The position numbers and the translations under genes are program-made. A stretch of DNA of 64,000 nt from Cloeon dipterum (taxonomy: Eukaryota; Arthropoda; Insecta; Ephemeroptera; Baetidae), in the NCBI RefSeq assembly GCF_949628265.1, contig NC_088787.1, forward strand, positions 11,584,501-11,648,500. The letters are read 5' to 3'. The notes under the pieces were generated by a model. It saw nothing but the letters and a program-made list of their open reading frames with translations, did no database searches and had not been told where the DNA came from. Each line of letters starts with the position of its first letter. Position 1 is the first letter of the stretch. Positions 49,641 through 64,000 of this stretch are shown here, one piece after another.

Positions 49641-50079
49641 TTATGTACCACTCTTGAAAATTAAAAAATGCTTATTTGTTTTTATGGTATTGTTGTTCTA
49701 AGGAGCAATGTTATCTTAATAATCCAAATTAGTGAAGACCTGACGAGAACGTTGAAAAAGTTTTTTTTTTATTTTAGATAACATTTTTACAAACATTTAA
49801 GTTTTAATTAAAAATAGGTCAGTATTGCAGCTATTAAATTTTTCAACGTCTCCAAAAATTTTGAATATTTAACGATGAAAATTTAAATAATTTGTTTGTA
49901 TTGCATTACATAGAAAAATTGGAGCTTAACTGAAGTTGAGACCAAAAGCTCCCGTTTTGCTATATTTTAAACCCTGTTTTTCTATCTAGAATTAAATTTG
50001 TCCGAAAATTGACATAATTTAAATATAAATTTAAACGTGATTAGAACTATTTTCTATTTAGTGGGAACTTTGAGCTCTC

Positions 50080-50180
50080 TTTTTCTTCCTGTACGAGTGT
50101 CGTAAGTGTGTTATTCTGATCCAATGAACATAATTAATTTTATGCAAATCATGCCATAACTTTGTTGAAAACTTGCTTCT
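50080..50180 (-). mobile_element. Internal fragment of hAT-type MITE (family B)
   Basis: TGTACGAGTGTCGTAAGTGT ... TATGCAAATCATG ... TTGAAAACTTGCTTCTTT aligns with the middle of 50578-50852 at clearly lower identity. Both ends are missing. Confidence 0.5.
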
Positions 50181-50299
50181 TTGCCTCATTATAATAACCC
50201 GTTTAAAAGCACCAAACCCAAGCCAACACCATGTGAGTAGGAGATCATGAATATTTGGTTGTTTTAAAAGGTGCAAAAACTAAAATACTATTAGAACTG

Positions 50300-50577
50300 T
50301 TGTCTGCAGTTAAGCAGTTGATCAAATTGTTAGTTTTTTAATGTTTTGTTCTACAATATGCAGTAATCAAGAGAGGACTAAGGAGATTCAAGAGAGGACC
50401 CCACTAGATTCAAATTCAAATTTTGCCAACGTCGTTCTCCACTCGCTTGGCAGATTTCGATTCCTCTCGTCGAGATCTATTCAAAGGTTCATTTAGGGAA
50501 AATCTTTATTGTTGTAAACTGAAATAAGATTTCAATTAGAGGAACAGTCCTTACCATTTGAACAGCACGCTGACTAT
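50300..50577 (-). mobile_element. Family A MITE, interrupted
   Basis: AAGCAGTTGAT ... TTTTGTTCTACAAT matches 41356-41764, and GATTTCGATTCCTCTCGTCG at about 50455-50474 is the intact core. The copy stops at the insertion point of the hAT MITE and does not resume on the far side. Confidence 0.65.
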
Positions 50578-50852
50578 CAGCGGGAGCCAGGTATGCGATA
50601 AAATTGGTTCACACTGCGCAGATCCAAGATGGCGACTGAATGTGGGAAGCAAAAAGTTATCTTTGGATTCCCGTACGAGTGTCAAGAGTTTGTTTTTACG
50701 ATCCAAAAGACACAATTAGAACAAGTAATGCAAATTATGTCACAATATTGACGAAAACTTGGTTCTTTTCACGCATTTTCACGTGACCGTTTTTTCGCGC
50801 CATTCTCCACCGGACGCCATACCTGCGCGTCGCATGAATCTGGCCCCCGCTG
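50578..50852 (+). mobile_element. hAT-type MITE (family B), no matching flanks
   Basis: 275 bp, termini CAGCGGGAGCCAGG and GGCCCCCGCTG. The flanking octamers (CTGACTAT and GTTTCCCC) differ and the family A copy does not continue to the right. This suggests a deletion or recombination at one edge after insertion. Interior nearly identical to 54225-54497. Confidence 0.8.
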
Positions 50853-51560
50853 GTTTCCCCATGCGATACATTCTCTACAGACAAAAGCATTATTCGATTT
50901 CCTCGGTGCGTAAGTTTCTCCTTTCTAAATTTCCGCTTTTTATTGCGCCAGCATCCGTTCCTATCCGATAGAAAAACTCTTGCAAATTTAATTGGTGCTT
51001 CAGTTCATCCCGGTGGACTGCATCAATATACGCACTTTGAATATCCGATGACATCCCCGCCTATATGATTTTGCACAAGGGGCTGCGGCGAGGTCGGAAA
51101 AAGCTATAGCTGGGCTGCTTGGTTGCTTGGTTGGTTGGTTGGTTGGTCGTGCGGGCGAATAATCAGTTTTCAGAGGCAATCACATTATTAGTGCGGCGTG
51201 TGTTTTGATGTGGGGACAGCTTTTGCAGGTGCACGGCCGCCAATAACTTAATTGCAAACATCCCGGAGTTATTTTGCCTGCGCGCGCGCTGCGTTAAGTG
51301 CATTAGTCGCGGGCAAACTCGATTGCCGCTCTCGTCGCTCCGTCGTCGCCAGCCGACGATGCTTTGCGCAACCCCTTTAATGTCGCCGCAGCATCAGCAG
51401 CAGCGCAAACTGTAAATTATGATGCACGCTATGCCATCAGCAACTTTCTCCGCGCGCCCTAAACGAACTCTGCTTGCTTATATTGCCGGCCTGCTACGTG
51501 CCAATTTTTTTATGCCACCGAATTCCGTGTTTTTATTCTCCAGCTAGATGTGCTTCGAGT
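50853..51560. other. GC-rich island with GGTT repeat
   Basis: (GGTT)n at 51119-51148 and GCGCGCGCGCTGCG near 51280. No protein seen. Confidence 0.4.
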
Positions 51561-55488
<3,928 letters not shown>

Positions 55489-55529
55489 TCATCTGGAGAA
55501 CCTTGCATTTTGATTTTTTGCTGTAGCAA

Positions 55530-55535
55530 AATAAA
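55530..55535 (+). terminator. Poly(A) signal of amylase
   Basis: AATAAA 42 bases after the amylase stop codon, preceded by a T-rich stretch. Confidence 0.7.
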
Positions 55536-55639
55536 TGATATCAAAACCAGAATTAGCAAGACTTCTTCCACCTTCCTTGAGACATTATTCAACTACGCAG
55601 ATGAGAGGAGGAGCAGAAAAAAATGTAACTAACGCAATG

Positions 55640-56060
55640 CCTTCCCCAACAAAGCAAACATGCGGCGGCATCTGTATTTGTCTGCGTTCCGAGGAGCCCA
55701 TAGGGCCTTTAAAAATTCGCCGAGTCGGCAATTGGCCTGAGGGCAACGTGTGCAGGATTCCGTAGCAGAGATTAGGCCGGGGCAGATCTTGCTCAATAAA
55801 ATATGCGTGGCATTGACTTGGCCCGCGGTCGGGCTGCATGTGTATAATTATTTAGAGTGAGCAATGGTTGCGGCGGCAGCGGCTATGTGTATTAGAACCG
55901 GCTGCGGCCCTCGGGGGGCAAATATGAAGCAAGTGTACTATATACTCGTGTACGCTCGCCGCCATATCCTTACCCCGCAAGCACCGAACCCTCTCTTGCC
56001 GGGCCAAACCGCATAATGCATAATTGCTCGCGTCAATCTGAAAAAATTGTTCTTTTCCAT
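55640..56060. other. GC-rich island downstream of amylase
   Basis: Mixed CpG sequence with GCGGCGGCAGCGGC at about 55871-55884. No coding signal. It may regulate amylase or another gene. Confidence 0.35.
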
Positions 56061-57329
56061 AGTCAAAGAAGAAAATTAACAGGTAATTTTGCAAGTTCTT
56101 AAAATAAAACTTAAATATAGTTTCTCTGCAATCTCTGAAAAATATAGATGGGAGCTAGGCAAGTAAAAATATAAGACGTATGCGTTTTTGAACAAGCCTA
56201 ATCAGCAAAACTTATGACAATAATCAGCGCAGCAGGAAGTTATTATTCGTCTGTCTGTCAGAAGCCCATTTTTATATACTATTCAAATAATTGTAGCCCG
56301 TCCAAAGTACAAATATATAATTTCTTATTGTGTTCGATTTTCATCCATATTGTAACCAAACAGATAAAGAATGGAAAATGTGCCACAGACGTGGCTCTTG
56401 AATAATGTGTCTTGATGAGTAAAGCCAAAACTTGCTGGAACGAATGATTAAAAAAAGGAAATTGCAACGCAACAAAAGAGCAATTTGTAAAAACTTGGTA
56501 GAAATAATATTTATGTATAATATAAGTTTAGTTTTTTCAGGTTTTTGAATTATTTTTATATGAAGATAATAAAGAATAAATTTTAATTGTTTTGTTTTTT
56601 ATTGAAGTTTTACAATAATAAAATAGTTTTAAAATTAAAAATTTCATTTTATTTAAATTAAAGTTAAAAAGGGATACATTTGTTATAAATATTATGGGCA
56701 TATTACAGCGGGGTATAGAGCCACAAAATGTAATATCTAATGTCTTTCTCGACGCGTAAAGTTAAGAATTATGCACAAAAGATGATTAAACTCTTGTAAA
56801 TGATAAGGCAAAAAGTCATACCTTTTCGTCCAACCAATTTGTAACGGTGTCCTGTATAATATTATGTTATTTTATATCTGAAAATTTTATTCGAAGGATT
56901 CAAAGTTAAAAATCAATAATAAACCACCGATGGCAAAAAAATGTGTTTTTAGACATTTTTTTCATTTTTTATTTCTATTGAAACTTTAGGTTTGTCTAGA
57001 TTTTATTAAAAATTAAAGGATTTTTTCACAACAAACTCTAAAAAATCATGAAAAAATGTATTGATTTTCCGAACATAGCCAGCAATCATCTTGAACCGTA
57101 AAATAATAATTTTATTTTCAGTTCAAGCACCCTGACAAGAACAGATTTTTTGGGTCTTGAACGTGCAGATACTCACCTACCGAAAAAATATTGTTTTTCA
57201 TTAAATTTACAGAGAAGGAATAACTTTCATAATTTATCCTGTCTGGATTGTATTAGATCATTTTATTTAAATATTTTTTTTTTATAAATTTTGCGTTTAA
57301 ATAACCTTCTGTGTAAAACGTTTTGTCCA
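56061..57329. other. AT-rich, no gene
   Basis: No repeat or coding feature recognised. Confidence 0.3.
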
Positions 57330-58260
57330 TCTTTGTCGATTTTATTTCGGCAGTGGTGACGGCTTGCAGTGGCGTGTCTGTAAAAGAACTCGACGTGGTG
57401 GGCGAGGGGGCACAAACAAACCTGTTGTGTGCGAAGAGAGAGAGCGGGCTTGCGGCCGCGCTGCGAGAGGGTCTTGGCCTGTGTGCTGTGCGAGAGAGTG
57501 GAGCGAGCGAGAATTCGAGGGGAGGCGGCGCATGCATCATGCATAGATTGCAGGCGCTGCGCTAAAAGAATCAGGGTGCTTCCCATCAGGCAACGACAAT
57601 ATTGACTCTGCTCACAAAACAGGCCACGCGCATGAAATAGCAGGCAGTGCTCTGGCGCTCCTTTAAATCGTTCCCCGAAATAGCCTGCTGAAAAATTCAT
57701 CGTCGGCAAACGACGAGTGCTTTATTATTTTGCCTGACTCGCGCCGCTCGCGCACCGCACATTATTGCGTCTCCATCCGCGTCCGTGATTTCGCCGACGG
57801 TAATTCGCCGGGTGCCTTATCATTTATAATAGATCGGCCGCCTTTAGTCGGTTCACTGCAGCAAATATGCACGCGGCGCACGATTGTTGCCTGCCGCCGA
57901 TGCGAGACACAAAGCTGCCTTTTCTCCGGGCCGGCACACTGCCCGAGAGCGAACGAGACGAGAAAAGCAGTGCGGAAACTTTTCCTTTTGAGTCGCGCGC
58001 GTGCTGCGAATTGTATATCCGCGAGTAAGCAAGTAATCCCGGCCAGTCTGTTTCCAATTCGCTCTCATCAAAGAGTTCGCAGACGCGCGCACTGCGATTT
58101 ATACATGCAGCAGCAGCAGCGGCAGCAGCAAAGCCTCTCAAAGATCTCAAAGAGACCCGGAAAATCAGCTCACAGACATGCGACACAACTTTTGTTTGAT
58201 TTCGTGTTGTTCACCTTATTCTTGAGACTTTGCAATCTCGCCATCTAGTTTCCTCCTTCC
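57330..58260. other. Large GC-rich island
   Basis: About 0.9 kb with GCATGCATCATGCAT (57529-57543), AAGAGAGAGAGCGGG and CAGCAGCAGCAGCGGCAGCAGC (about 58108). Open frames up to 172 codons exist in overlapping phases on both strands; none has domain features. Confidence 0.4.
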
Positions 58261-58881
58261 ACTTTGCAAACGATTTTGCCAACAAGCCAGTCAATTTGAA
58301 ACATAAAAGAAGAAGGTATTAAATTTTGCATTTTAAGACCAGCCATGTCTCTGGTGCGAGTATATAAATAACAGACTTGAAACGAGTGTGGATCATGGAA
58401 TTTATATTTTAATGCGATTAAAACCCTAGTAACAATAATTTATTTTGCTTAAAAATCAACTGTCTTTTTACTCTATTTGCTCAATTTTTCATGTAGCGAG
58501 TTGTAGATCGGTTCTTTCAGGCTGGACAGGCTCGGAAGCATAGAATTTATTAATTAGAATATTTATCAATAAGAAGAAATTAGGAATGAAACAATGCAAC
58601 CAAAGGTTAACAGTGTCAGGAGTTTACTTGACGATATCACGATAAAAAATATTGGCATGAAACCACCCCTCATACAGAGAGGACGCGATATCGGCAGAAT
58701 CTGATGAGAATTCTGATAGAATTTTCAAAAACAGTTTCTTTTTCAATTGATCTTACTTTTTATAGGTTCCATTTAGATAGAGTAAACGTGCCATAGTAAA
58801 TCAAACACACAGAAATAAAACTCAACGAGACAAATAAGGCATAAAGGTATTTTCAGGAAAATGACTATAAGCTAAAGCAGC

Positions 58882-59076
58882 TTGAAGCCAGAATTTAAAA
58901 TTCAAACCAGAATTAGCCCGGAATTTACATGCTGCAAGTGTGCACCAATGAAATTTTGCCGTGCTTGTGTAGGATTTCATGAGCTTCATATTGGTCCAGC
59001 AAGTCCAGCAACTCAGAAAATTATGAGGGGCCGAACATGCTCCTGCAAAAGTAGAAGGCCAAAAGGTTCAAGTTAA
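58882..59076 (+). pseudogene. Short Cys-rich ORF, possible transposase zinc-finger remnant
   Basis: The frame opens after a TAA and encodes about 64 residues with CCKCAPMKFCRACVGFHELH, then later RTCSC, ending in a basic tail and TAA. The spacing Cys-x2-Cys-x5-Cys-x2-Cys...His-x2-His resembles the C-terminal Cys-rich finger of piggyBac-type transposases. That is a loose visual likeness, but notable given the TTAA-flanked MITEs in the window. No catalytic domain lies upstream. It may equally be chance. Confidence 0.2.
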
Positions 59077-59632
59077 AATCTCAACAGGAACTAGATTGAA
59101 CTCTTGTTTTACTAGAATGTTGAAATACTAAAATACTAGGCAATCAACCACTTAATTGACCTCCGACCTCGGTTCTCATTACCTCATCTTACTTTAAACT
59201 TATAGAAAAATTTGGTTTCAGTTAAAATTTTCGAGTCACAAAAAATCTTACAAAATTTCTCGCGTGGAATTGCTCAAAAACAGATGCAGAACTAACGATT
59301 ATGTAGAATTCGAGAAATTATTGGAATTGCAATCGCATGCAAGGCTTCAAGCTGCCGACTTGAATACCAGAGTCTAGATCAGTGTTGGATTGTTGCGCGC
59401 CACAGATACATTACTCACTTCCAGCAGGTGAGTACTTATCACTCCAAGGCTAGGTTTAATCAATATTCGAACATGCTGTACTTATTTATATTGCACTCCT
59501 TCAATACCTATTTCGAAAGCGCTTGATCCGAAATTTTGGTGCAAGTGCAAAGACAATTCGTGAATTTTGCTTTCCTTCGATTAAATAAGGTGAAATAATA
59601 AAATAATTCAAAGGTTTTGAAGTTTAAAAAGA
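59077..59632. other. No gene seen; upstream of LRR-like gene
   Basis: AT-rich; the promoter of the next gene must be here, but no TATA or initiator stands out. Confidence 0.3.
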
Positions 59633-59670
59633 ATGACTCACCTTTCAAAAATGGATGGAATTGTAGGCAC
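59633..59670 (+). CDS. Possible first coding exon of the LRR-like gene
   Basis: ATG followed by 12 codons and two bases, then a good donor AC|GTGAGT. Joined to an acceptor TTATAG at 59823-59828 it reads in frame into the ATG at 59839. It may be just a 5' UTR exon. Confidence 0.4.
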
Positions 59671-59838
59671 GTGAGTTTTGCATCAAGACATATTGATGTA
59701 TGATGTAGGGAGGTTAGGTAATGATAATATATACCTCTGGAATTCATTTTGTATTCGCATCTGTCTTGTCAGACAGATAATAACGGTTGGTTTGCACGGA
59801 AAAATAAAGAAAATGTTTATTGTTATAGGCACTTTAAA

Positions 59839-61848
59839 ATGGATGACGAGGAGAAACTGGAAATGACCTATAGAAGGTTAAATAACATTCGATTGGGAAA
59901 TACCAGCTTGCTGAAACTCTCAATGACGCAAGCCGTTCAAAATATCTGTTCCTACGATGAAGGAGATCTGGAAAAACTAGGTAGTTATAATGAAATAGCC
60001 AAAACGATTAAATCAATTGGAGACTGATTTGATTAGTTAAATCCACCGAGAAGCTGAAGGCTTCGACCGAATTTCCAAAGCGATCAGTGACACCTCTTCT
60101 TGAAAATATGTTTCATAGTTTTATGAAACTAAAGTCGACTCCACGACAAAAGCACTCGGAGAATGATTTTGAAAAACGCTTGAGAGTACTTACATATTTG
60201 CTAAGCTTACCCTTAAATGTGAATGACATCGAGATAGGAGATGGTCTGATGTCATTCAGCCCCGATTCTTCAAAGGCGAGAAATTGTATAAAGGTAAGTG
60301 AACGTTTTGATATCGAAATTTATAGCTTAAATGCGATTGTTTTTAAAAGGTTGCTAAGATGATTTTGAAGTGTTCATTCGCCGAAAAAATACGGTCATTG
60401 AAAATTGACGTGACTCTGCCACCTCGTAACTATAAATCAATTCCTATTGAGGAATTGGTGGATGCAATCTGCAATCTGGGAAAGCTGAAAAAGCTAGAGA
60501 TATACTCATTCATGTTCATATATTCACATGTGAAGAGAATTTGCAACAAGCTCCGTGATTTGACAAGCCTTTATATTAAGTTTGAAGACGAAGGATTTCC
60601 GGATTTCAATGACATCGATGACGTGAAAAGCACCTTTTCTCGTTTGAAATGTTTTAGGTTTCCCACGACTGGAATATCGAATGAACGCTATCGGCAGTTA
60701 AAACTCTTCTGTATTCGTCATTTGCCAAAGCTCGAAATCATTAATAGTGCATCGAGTTACGCTACTTTACCTTATGAAAAAGAGGATCTCCCTTTGGAGC
60801 CATCAGCTTTGGAGGCGATGCGCATTAATTCGCCTAGGCCACCTGATCTACACACTCTGTTTCCTTCCGCACGTTTTCTTAAGGTATAAAATACCATTGG
60901 ATTGTTTGTAGTCAATTGCTAATAATATTTATGTACTTTTAGATTGAATGGTTAGGCCGCCGTAAAGTAGATAAAAACACCTTGCCACGTTTTACCAATA
61001 TTCAAGTCCTTTATTTTCGCAACACGACCTCAAAGAATGTCATACTAGGTCTGCTGGAGGTTTATGGAGGAAATATGACCAGGCTATACATTCAGTCTCG
61101 CTCGTACACCCACATGACTTTAGATCTTATTACAATTTTAAGATACTGCCCTAATTTGGAAAAACTTTGCTTGTCGGAAACAATGATTGAAGACCCTGTG
61201 CTAATTTACAATTTTGCCAAGTTGAGACAAATCCATTTCCATTATGAAAAGTAAGATGCAGAAGAGATTTTTTATTGCAATTTAATTTATCTAGCTAATA
61301 TTTGTGAAATTTTTAGTTTTCCTCCTGCCAAAGTCGACTTCCTTGCAAGCATTCTGGCGGCACCAGAACTAGAATATGTCAACATATTCTTGCCGCATAA
61401 ATGTTTAGACGCCTACGACCTGAAAGATCTCGCATCTCTCATTTCAAGAAATGAGATCCTTAATAATCTGGTTCATTTCAAATTTGGGATACGTTTCTAC
61501 TCAAAAGAGATTGGTAACAACGACCAAATCATGAAAGCATTCAGTAATGTCATCAAAGCAGCGTCTGCGTATCTCCCGAAACTGACGAATCTCCAACTTA
61601 TTTATCATTTTAGGAATAATGATATCGTAGATTACTGCGAGAAATTCATAAAAAGCAATTTTGATGCTGAGGCTACGATAACAGACCCTGGGACATTAGT
61701 ATCTGAATGGTTGCATGATCCAAAATTGAACCTGTTCTTGGAAGCGTACAATCCACGAAGCAGCTACAAAAAAATTTACGAATGTCCGTCTTCAATTCTC
61801 AGTCTCTTTGTTTATACTGGAGGAAATATTTTCAGTACAGAACTCTGA
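59839..61848 (+). CDS. Leucine-rich-repeat-like protein, F-box/LRR style, function unknown
   Basis: Exons 59839-59980, 60037-60293, 60350-60883, 60943-61250 and 61317-61848 close to 590 aa. The first intron is only 56 nt (59981-60036) and is required, since read-through meets a TGA at 60025. The N-terminus (SLLKLSMTQAVQN) is a short Leu-rich helix, loosely F-box-like. From about residue 150 irregular leucine-rich units follow, for example KLKKLEIYSF, LRDLTSLYIKF, IQVLYFRN, MTRLYIQS, CPNLEKLCLSET, LRQIHFHY, LEYVNIF. No transmembrane segment or enzyme motif is visible. A small upstream exon (59633-59670, donor GTGAGT) would splice in frame and add 16 residues, so the true start is open. Likely a substrate adaptor-type or lineage-specific LRR protein, but this is inference. 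Confidence 0.8.
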
Positions 61849-62689
61849 TTAGAGATGTCTTAATGTAGTGCTTTAGTGTAATTTTTCATTCACACTCCAA
61901 TTCATTAAGCGTTTTTAATTCACTGCCAGAACCTTGACATTTAACAATTTCAGTAACGCGTTTTCTCCACTCTCGGCATTCTTTAGAGCCAATAATCACT
62001 AGCAACCATGTTTATACCCTGATTCCGAGCGATTGTGTTGGAGCAAATTAAGAATAAAAATTAATAATGGCTCCTACAATAGTATAATACAGGATCGGTA
62101 CAGCTAAGGGACGCCGCAAGCCAAAAACTGCCCAGAAGGAAATTTTTCAATCGTTCCCTGGGATCAAATCGTGTAAAAATATCGCCAAAAACGAAAATTT
62201 CAACACAAAGCCTAGCTGATCAACGCTTTTTGGTGCGAAATGAAGTGTCCAGCAGTTTATATCACCCTTTGGCCCATTAGAGAATTAAGACAAGAATAAA
62301 CCAAAATCCACCTCTTTGCGCGTTTTTTTTATCTCAAAAACGGATTCTTTAATTTTTTGCTGAATATTGTATTAAATATTGCCCTAAGTGCTGCATGCCG
62401 GTTATTAATCTTCAAAATCCACTAAAAAAAGGAAATCAAATCATTAGCTGAGATCAGAATTTTAGTATTCATTATAATATCTTTTAATTATAGCGTTTTT
62501 TAATTCTGTAAAGGGGTGTACTGCACACCCCGTTTCAATTTTCTTAAATATACCGAGGATACAAGTTTTTTTGCTTAATTCGCTTTTGCTATTAATACGC
62601 CGTAGATTATATAATTCATTTGCATTACATTCCCGCTTTTTACTCAATGGTAAGGCAATAAAACGCGTACAAATGCAATCAAAAGGCAA
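61849..62689. other. 3' UTR and intergenic, no gene
   Basis: AATAAA at 62053-62058 is a candidate poly(A) signal for the LRR-like gene. The remainder is AT-rich and unremarkable. Confidence 0.35.
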
Positions 62690-63030
62690 TTCTTTCCCAC
62701 GGCAATATGTCTAACACGGCGTAGCAAGCTCGTTTGCATGCGACGATTCCATAAAGTACACGAAGCAATCGCCGATACGGGCTCGAATTGATGTCGAATG
62801 TGTTAATTCAGTCCGGCTCAGCGCACACAGGTGCATGCAACACGGCGCGAGCGGGTCGTTCTGCGGCGGCCTTGCGGGGCACGCGAGATCAATTTTTGCC
62901 GCATGTCGGACTCGAGAACAAACGCCCCGGCACGACACACACACGCTAATTTGAATTTGATCGCGAAAGGGCTTGCATGCGGAGCTATGCAGACAGAGGA
63001 CAAAACGGCTGTCGACGTAAACATCTATTT
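62690..63030. other. GC-rich island
   Basis: CpG-rich with short overlapping frames on both strands, none recognised. Confidence 0.35.
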
Positions 63031-63439
63031 ATTTGTCTCATTGTGTGTTTATTGGCTTGCAAAAAGCACAATTCTTGAAATAGCTAATTTTTTAAGTGTT
63101 TTTTTTTTAAAGAAAAATTAATTTTTAGTATTATTGGAAATGAATTTGTATAACTCTTAAAAATAAAAATACCTATAGCATTTCACTGGTCGTAGCACAT
63201 TTGCCACATTTTCGTGGTGTTTTTTTTAACCCTTAATTTTAGCATCAGATCTGCGATTAAACCAGTATACCTTATTTTAAAAAAAGAAAATTCTGTTCAA
63301 AAGTTAAAATTAATTTAAAACACGCAGACAACCATTTAAAATGAACTTATTCCATCGACAACGTCAAACTTCATATAAATCATATTTATTTTATTTTATT
63401 TTATTTTATGGAAAATCAGTCGTTTGTAAAACTCTCTCA
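63031..63439. other. AT-rich spacer with ATTTT repeat
   Basis: A pentamer TTTTA run (about 63386-63409). No gene. Confidence 0.35.
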
Positions 63440-63760
63440 GCTCTCATTCCAGCCAGGATTGCAGCACAAACACCATCCATAAACTCAATTCACACACAGA
63501 GAGTGCGTTTGCCCAGGAAGCGGCGGTGAATGCAAATTGCGGGCAGCGCAGAACTAAGCTCTTGGCGAGGCGCCTTTTTAAATTTAATTCTCGCTCGGCC
63601 GCAGTCCAATTTCATTAAAAACTGCTGGTCTGGGTTAATTTGCATTTTGCACACTCGTTCACATGCGACGCACGCTAAACTTCTCAGCAGCAGCAGCAGC
63701 AGCAGCAGCCGCATACTCGAGGCCAGCTGTGCGTAAAAAATTTCAGACGCGTATTTGATA
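63440..63760. other. GC-rich island with CAG repeat
   Basis: (CAG)8 at about 63686-63709. No coding context is recognised. Confidence 0.4.
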
Positions 63761-64000
63761 TCGCACGCTTATGATCAGCCTAATTGGTAGCAAACATTTA
63801 TTTCCAACTTTTTATTTGTGGGAAAATATTCAACAAATTGTATTTTCCCGGGATGTAGGCGTGTATATACAATAAAAATTTGTTAATTATTATTATTTAT
63901 TATATTAGACACCAACGGTGTACAACACAGAGTACATTATATAACGATATTATTTAACTGCAATTTCTTATATTTAGCAGCTTGAAATAAGGTAGTTGTA
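63761..64000. other. AT-rich window end
   Basis: No feature seen. Confidence 0.3.

Noticed and set aside
57730-58248. 172-codon ORF in the large island
   Set aside because: Overlapping long frames on both strands and no domain features point to composition.

Overview
The window is nuclear DNA from an arthropod, most likely an insect. It is AT-rich, genes are split by short GT-AG introns (56 to about 700 bp), and the recognisable proteins (RIOK2, ASCIZ/ATMIN, SF3A1, MIEN1-like, RPF2, chloride-type alpha-amylase) are animal orthologues. A dispersed background of short inverted-repeat transposons and a LINE fragment supports this. I cannot name the species from sequence alone; a basal winged insect such as a mayfly is only a guess from the style of the lectin and leucine-rich proteins.

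Layout. (1) 1-2.9 kb: a secreted, mucin-linked C-type-lectin-like gene (803-2733) and the orphan last exon of a paralogue (229-386). (2) 4.1-14.8 kb: a dense housekeeping block with alternating orientation: RIOK2 (+), ASCIZ (-), SF3A1 (+), MIEN1-like (-), RPF2 (+). ASCIZ/SF3A1 and MIEN1/RPF2 are divergent pairs sharing 237 and 457 bp; RIOK2/ASCIZ and SF3A1/MIEN1 are tail to tail, the latter with only 90 bp between stop codons. RIOK2 and RPF2 both act in ribosome assembly and SF3A1 in U2 snRNP, so the block is growth-related, without evidence of operon transcription. (3) 14.9-52.4 kb: a gene desert of about 37 kb with AT-rich DNA broken every 2-4 kb by GC-rich, CpG-containing islands of 0.3-0.9 kb. 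It also holds a 5'-truncated LINE reverse transcriptase (about 23.7-25.4 kb), a TTAA-flanked MITE family including an 850-bp head-to-head palindrome (40.9-41.8 kb), and hAT-type MITEs with 8-bp target duplications. (4) 52.5-55.5 kb: a complete alpha-amylase gene of six exons, with a young hAT MITE in intron 3. (5) 55.6-59.6 kb: more islands and a short Cys-rich ORF. (6) 59.6-61.9 kb: a six-exon gene for a leucine-rich-repeat-like protein whose frame is kept by a 56-nt intron. (7) 61.9-64 kb: no gene seen, two more islands.

All exon models were read by eye from splice consensus, frame continuity and protein resemblance. Coding lengths close exactly in frame for RIOK2 (472 aa), ASCIZ (421), SF3A1 (771), MIEN1-like (97), RPF2 (300), amylase (496) and the LRR-like protein (590). 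I found no convincing tRNA, rRNA, microRNA or CRISPR array, and nothing that proves a new biological system; the best leads are the palindromic TTAA element and the frame-keeping 56-nt introns.
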